Source: Nitrospinae bacterium RIFCSPLOWO2_12_FULL_45_22
GTDB lineage: Bacteria; 2-12-FULL-45-22
Assembly: GCA_001803565.1 (NCBI GenBank)
Contig: MHDQ01000021.1
Span: 1 to 14,270 of the forward strand
Length of the DNA: 14,270 nucleotides
Direction: 5' to 3'
Part shown: piece after piece, positions 13,936 to 14,270 of the stretch
Position numbering within the stretch: position 1 is the stretch's first letter
How the letters are laid out: every line of letters starts with the position of its first letter
Made by a program: the position numbers and the translations under genes
Notes under the pieces: model-generated
Database searches by the model: none
What the model saw: only the letters and a program-made list of their open reading frames with translations
What the model was told of the DNA's origin: nothing

Positions 13936-14031
13936 TTTCCACTAAGGGGGTTTGCGGTCGTTGGCTAGTCTGGGTATTCTAACAGCAACTCGGTATTTGA
14001 ATCTGCAATAAGGAAAAGGGTGGTGAGGGAG

Positions 14032-14270
14032 ATGAATATTACCGAGGTAAGGGTTTATCCCGTAGAGGAGGAGAGACTAAAGGCCTACGCTACTATTACT
14101 TTTGATGATTGTTTTGTCGTGAGGAATCTCAAGGTAATTCAAGGCAATAGTGGCCTTTTTGTGGCTATGCCTAGTAAGAGACGAAAGGATGGTACTTATG
14201 TGGATACTGCCCATCCGCTAAATAATGAGACCAGAAGGATGATAGAAGGTAGGGTCTTGGAACGGTATTG
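14032..14270 (+). CDS. spoVG: SpoVG family RNA/DNA-binding regulator, 3' end missing
   Basis: 79 codons are visible before the window ends, most of a protein usually about 85-100 residues long. The sequence MNITEVRVYPVEEERLKAY, followed by ATITFDDCFVVRNLKVIQG, then GLFVAMPSKRRKDGTYVDTAHPLN and NETRRMIEGRVLE, is a clear SpoVG match. In Gram-positive bacteria SpoVG binds nucleic acid and affects division and gene expression; in other bacteria it is commonly found after ispE. A ggtgaggga ribosome site precedes the ATG. The 96-base gap after ispE holds no gene that I can support, so spoVG may have its own promoter or remain in the operon. Confidence 0.95.
   Translation, partial: MNITEVRVYPVEEERLKAYATITFDDCFVVRNLKVIQGNSGLFVAMPSKRRKDGTYVDTAHPLNNETRRMIEGRVLERY

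Noticed and set aside
13936-14031. Possible tRNA between ispE and spoVG
   Set aside because: A tRNA gene is sometimes found after ispE, and ttgaatctgc faintly resembles a T-loop, but no acceptor, D or anticodon stems can be paired into a cloverleaf.

Overview
The window looks like chromosome from a Gram-negative, probably anaerobic bacterium of moderate to slightly AT-rich composition. Two lipoprotein genes (a TPR protein and a LolB/DUF4292-like protein) point to an outer membrane. Two acyl-CoA dehydrogenases and a 2-hydroxyacyl-CoA dehydratase/benzoyl-CoA reductase-type iron-sulfur protein point to anaerobic acyl-CoA metabolism. The order plsC-DUF721-TPR-DUF4292-ispE-spoVG and the dense palindromic intergenic repeats recall Desulfobacterota-like lineages or an uncultured candidate phylum. 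This placement is inference; no rRNA or other marker gene is present.

Layout. Positions 1-1448 (+) hold the 3' part of a multi-pass GT39/PMT-type glycosyltransferase. Positions 1583-3079 (+) encode a membrane sensor histidine kinase with a Cache-like periplasmic domain and no response regulator in view. An acyl-CoA dehydrogenase (3302-4456, -) converges on it. After a 389-base divergent spacer come a small winged-helix-like protein (4846-5154, +), behind a near-consensus promoter, and an AmgK/COG3178-type sugar kinase (5355-6407, +). Converging on these is a minus-strand operon: a second acyl-CoA dehydrogenase (7771-8916), then a single HgdB/BcrC-family protein (6491-7768). It has its own promoter, a leader hairpin and a 14-codon leader ORF. 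A 599-base divergent spacer follows.

Positions 9516-14270 (+) form a compact operon of overlapping genes: plsC (phospholipid synthesis), a DciA/DUF721 protein, a lipoprotein with about 15 TPRs, a LolB-like lipoprotein, ispE (isoprenoid precursors) and, after a 96-base gap, the start of spoVG. The common theme is building the envelope and its precursors.

The spacers are the most unusual part. Five of them carry short modular repeats, usually with arms that read as inverted copies of each other around another module, so that palindromes sit inside palindromes. Two of these composites (3095-3285 and 9187-9453) have different contents but end in the same 11-bp terminal inverted repeat (gtttagccaaa / tttggctaaac), as a small non-autonomous mobile element might. 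One repeat supplies the stop codon of the AmgK-like gene, and one terminal repeat may supply the -35 box of plsC. No CRISPR array, tRNA, rRNA or transposase gene was found.
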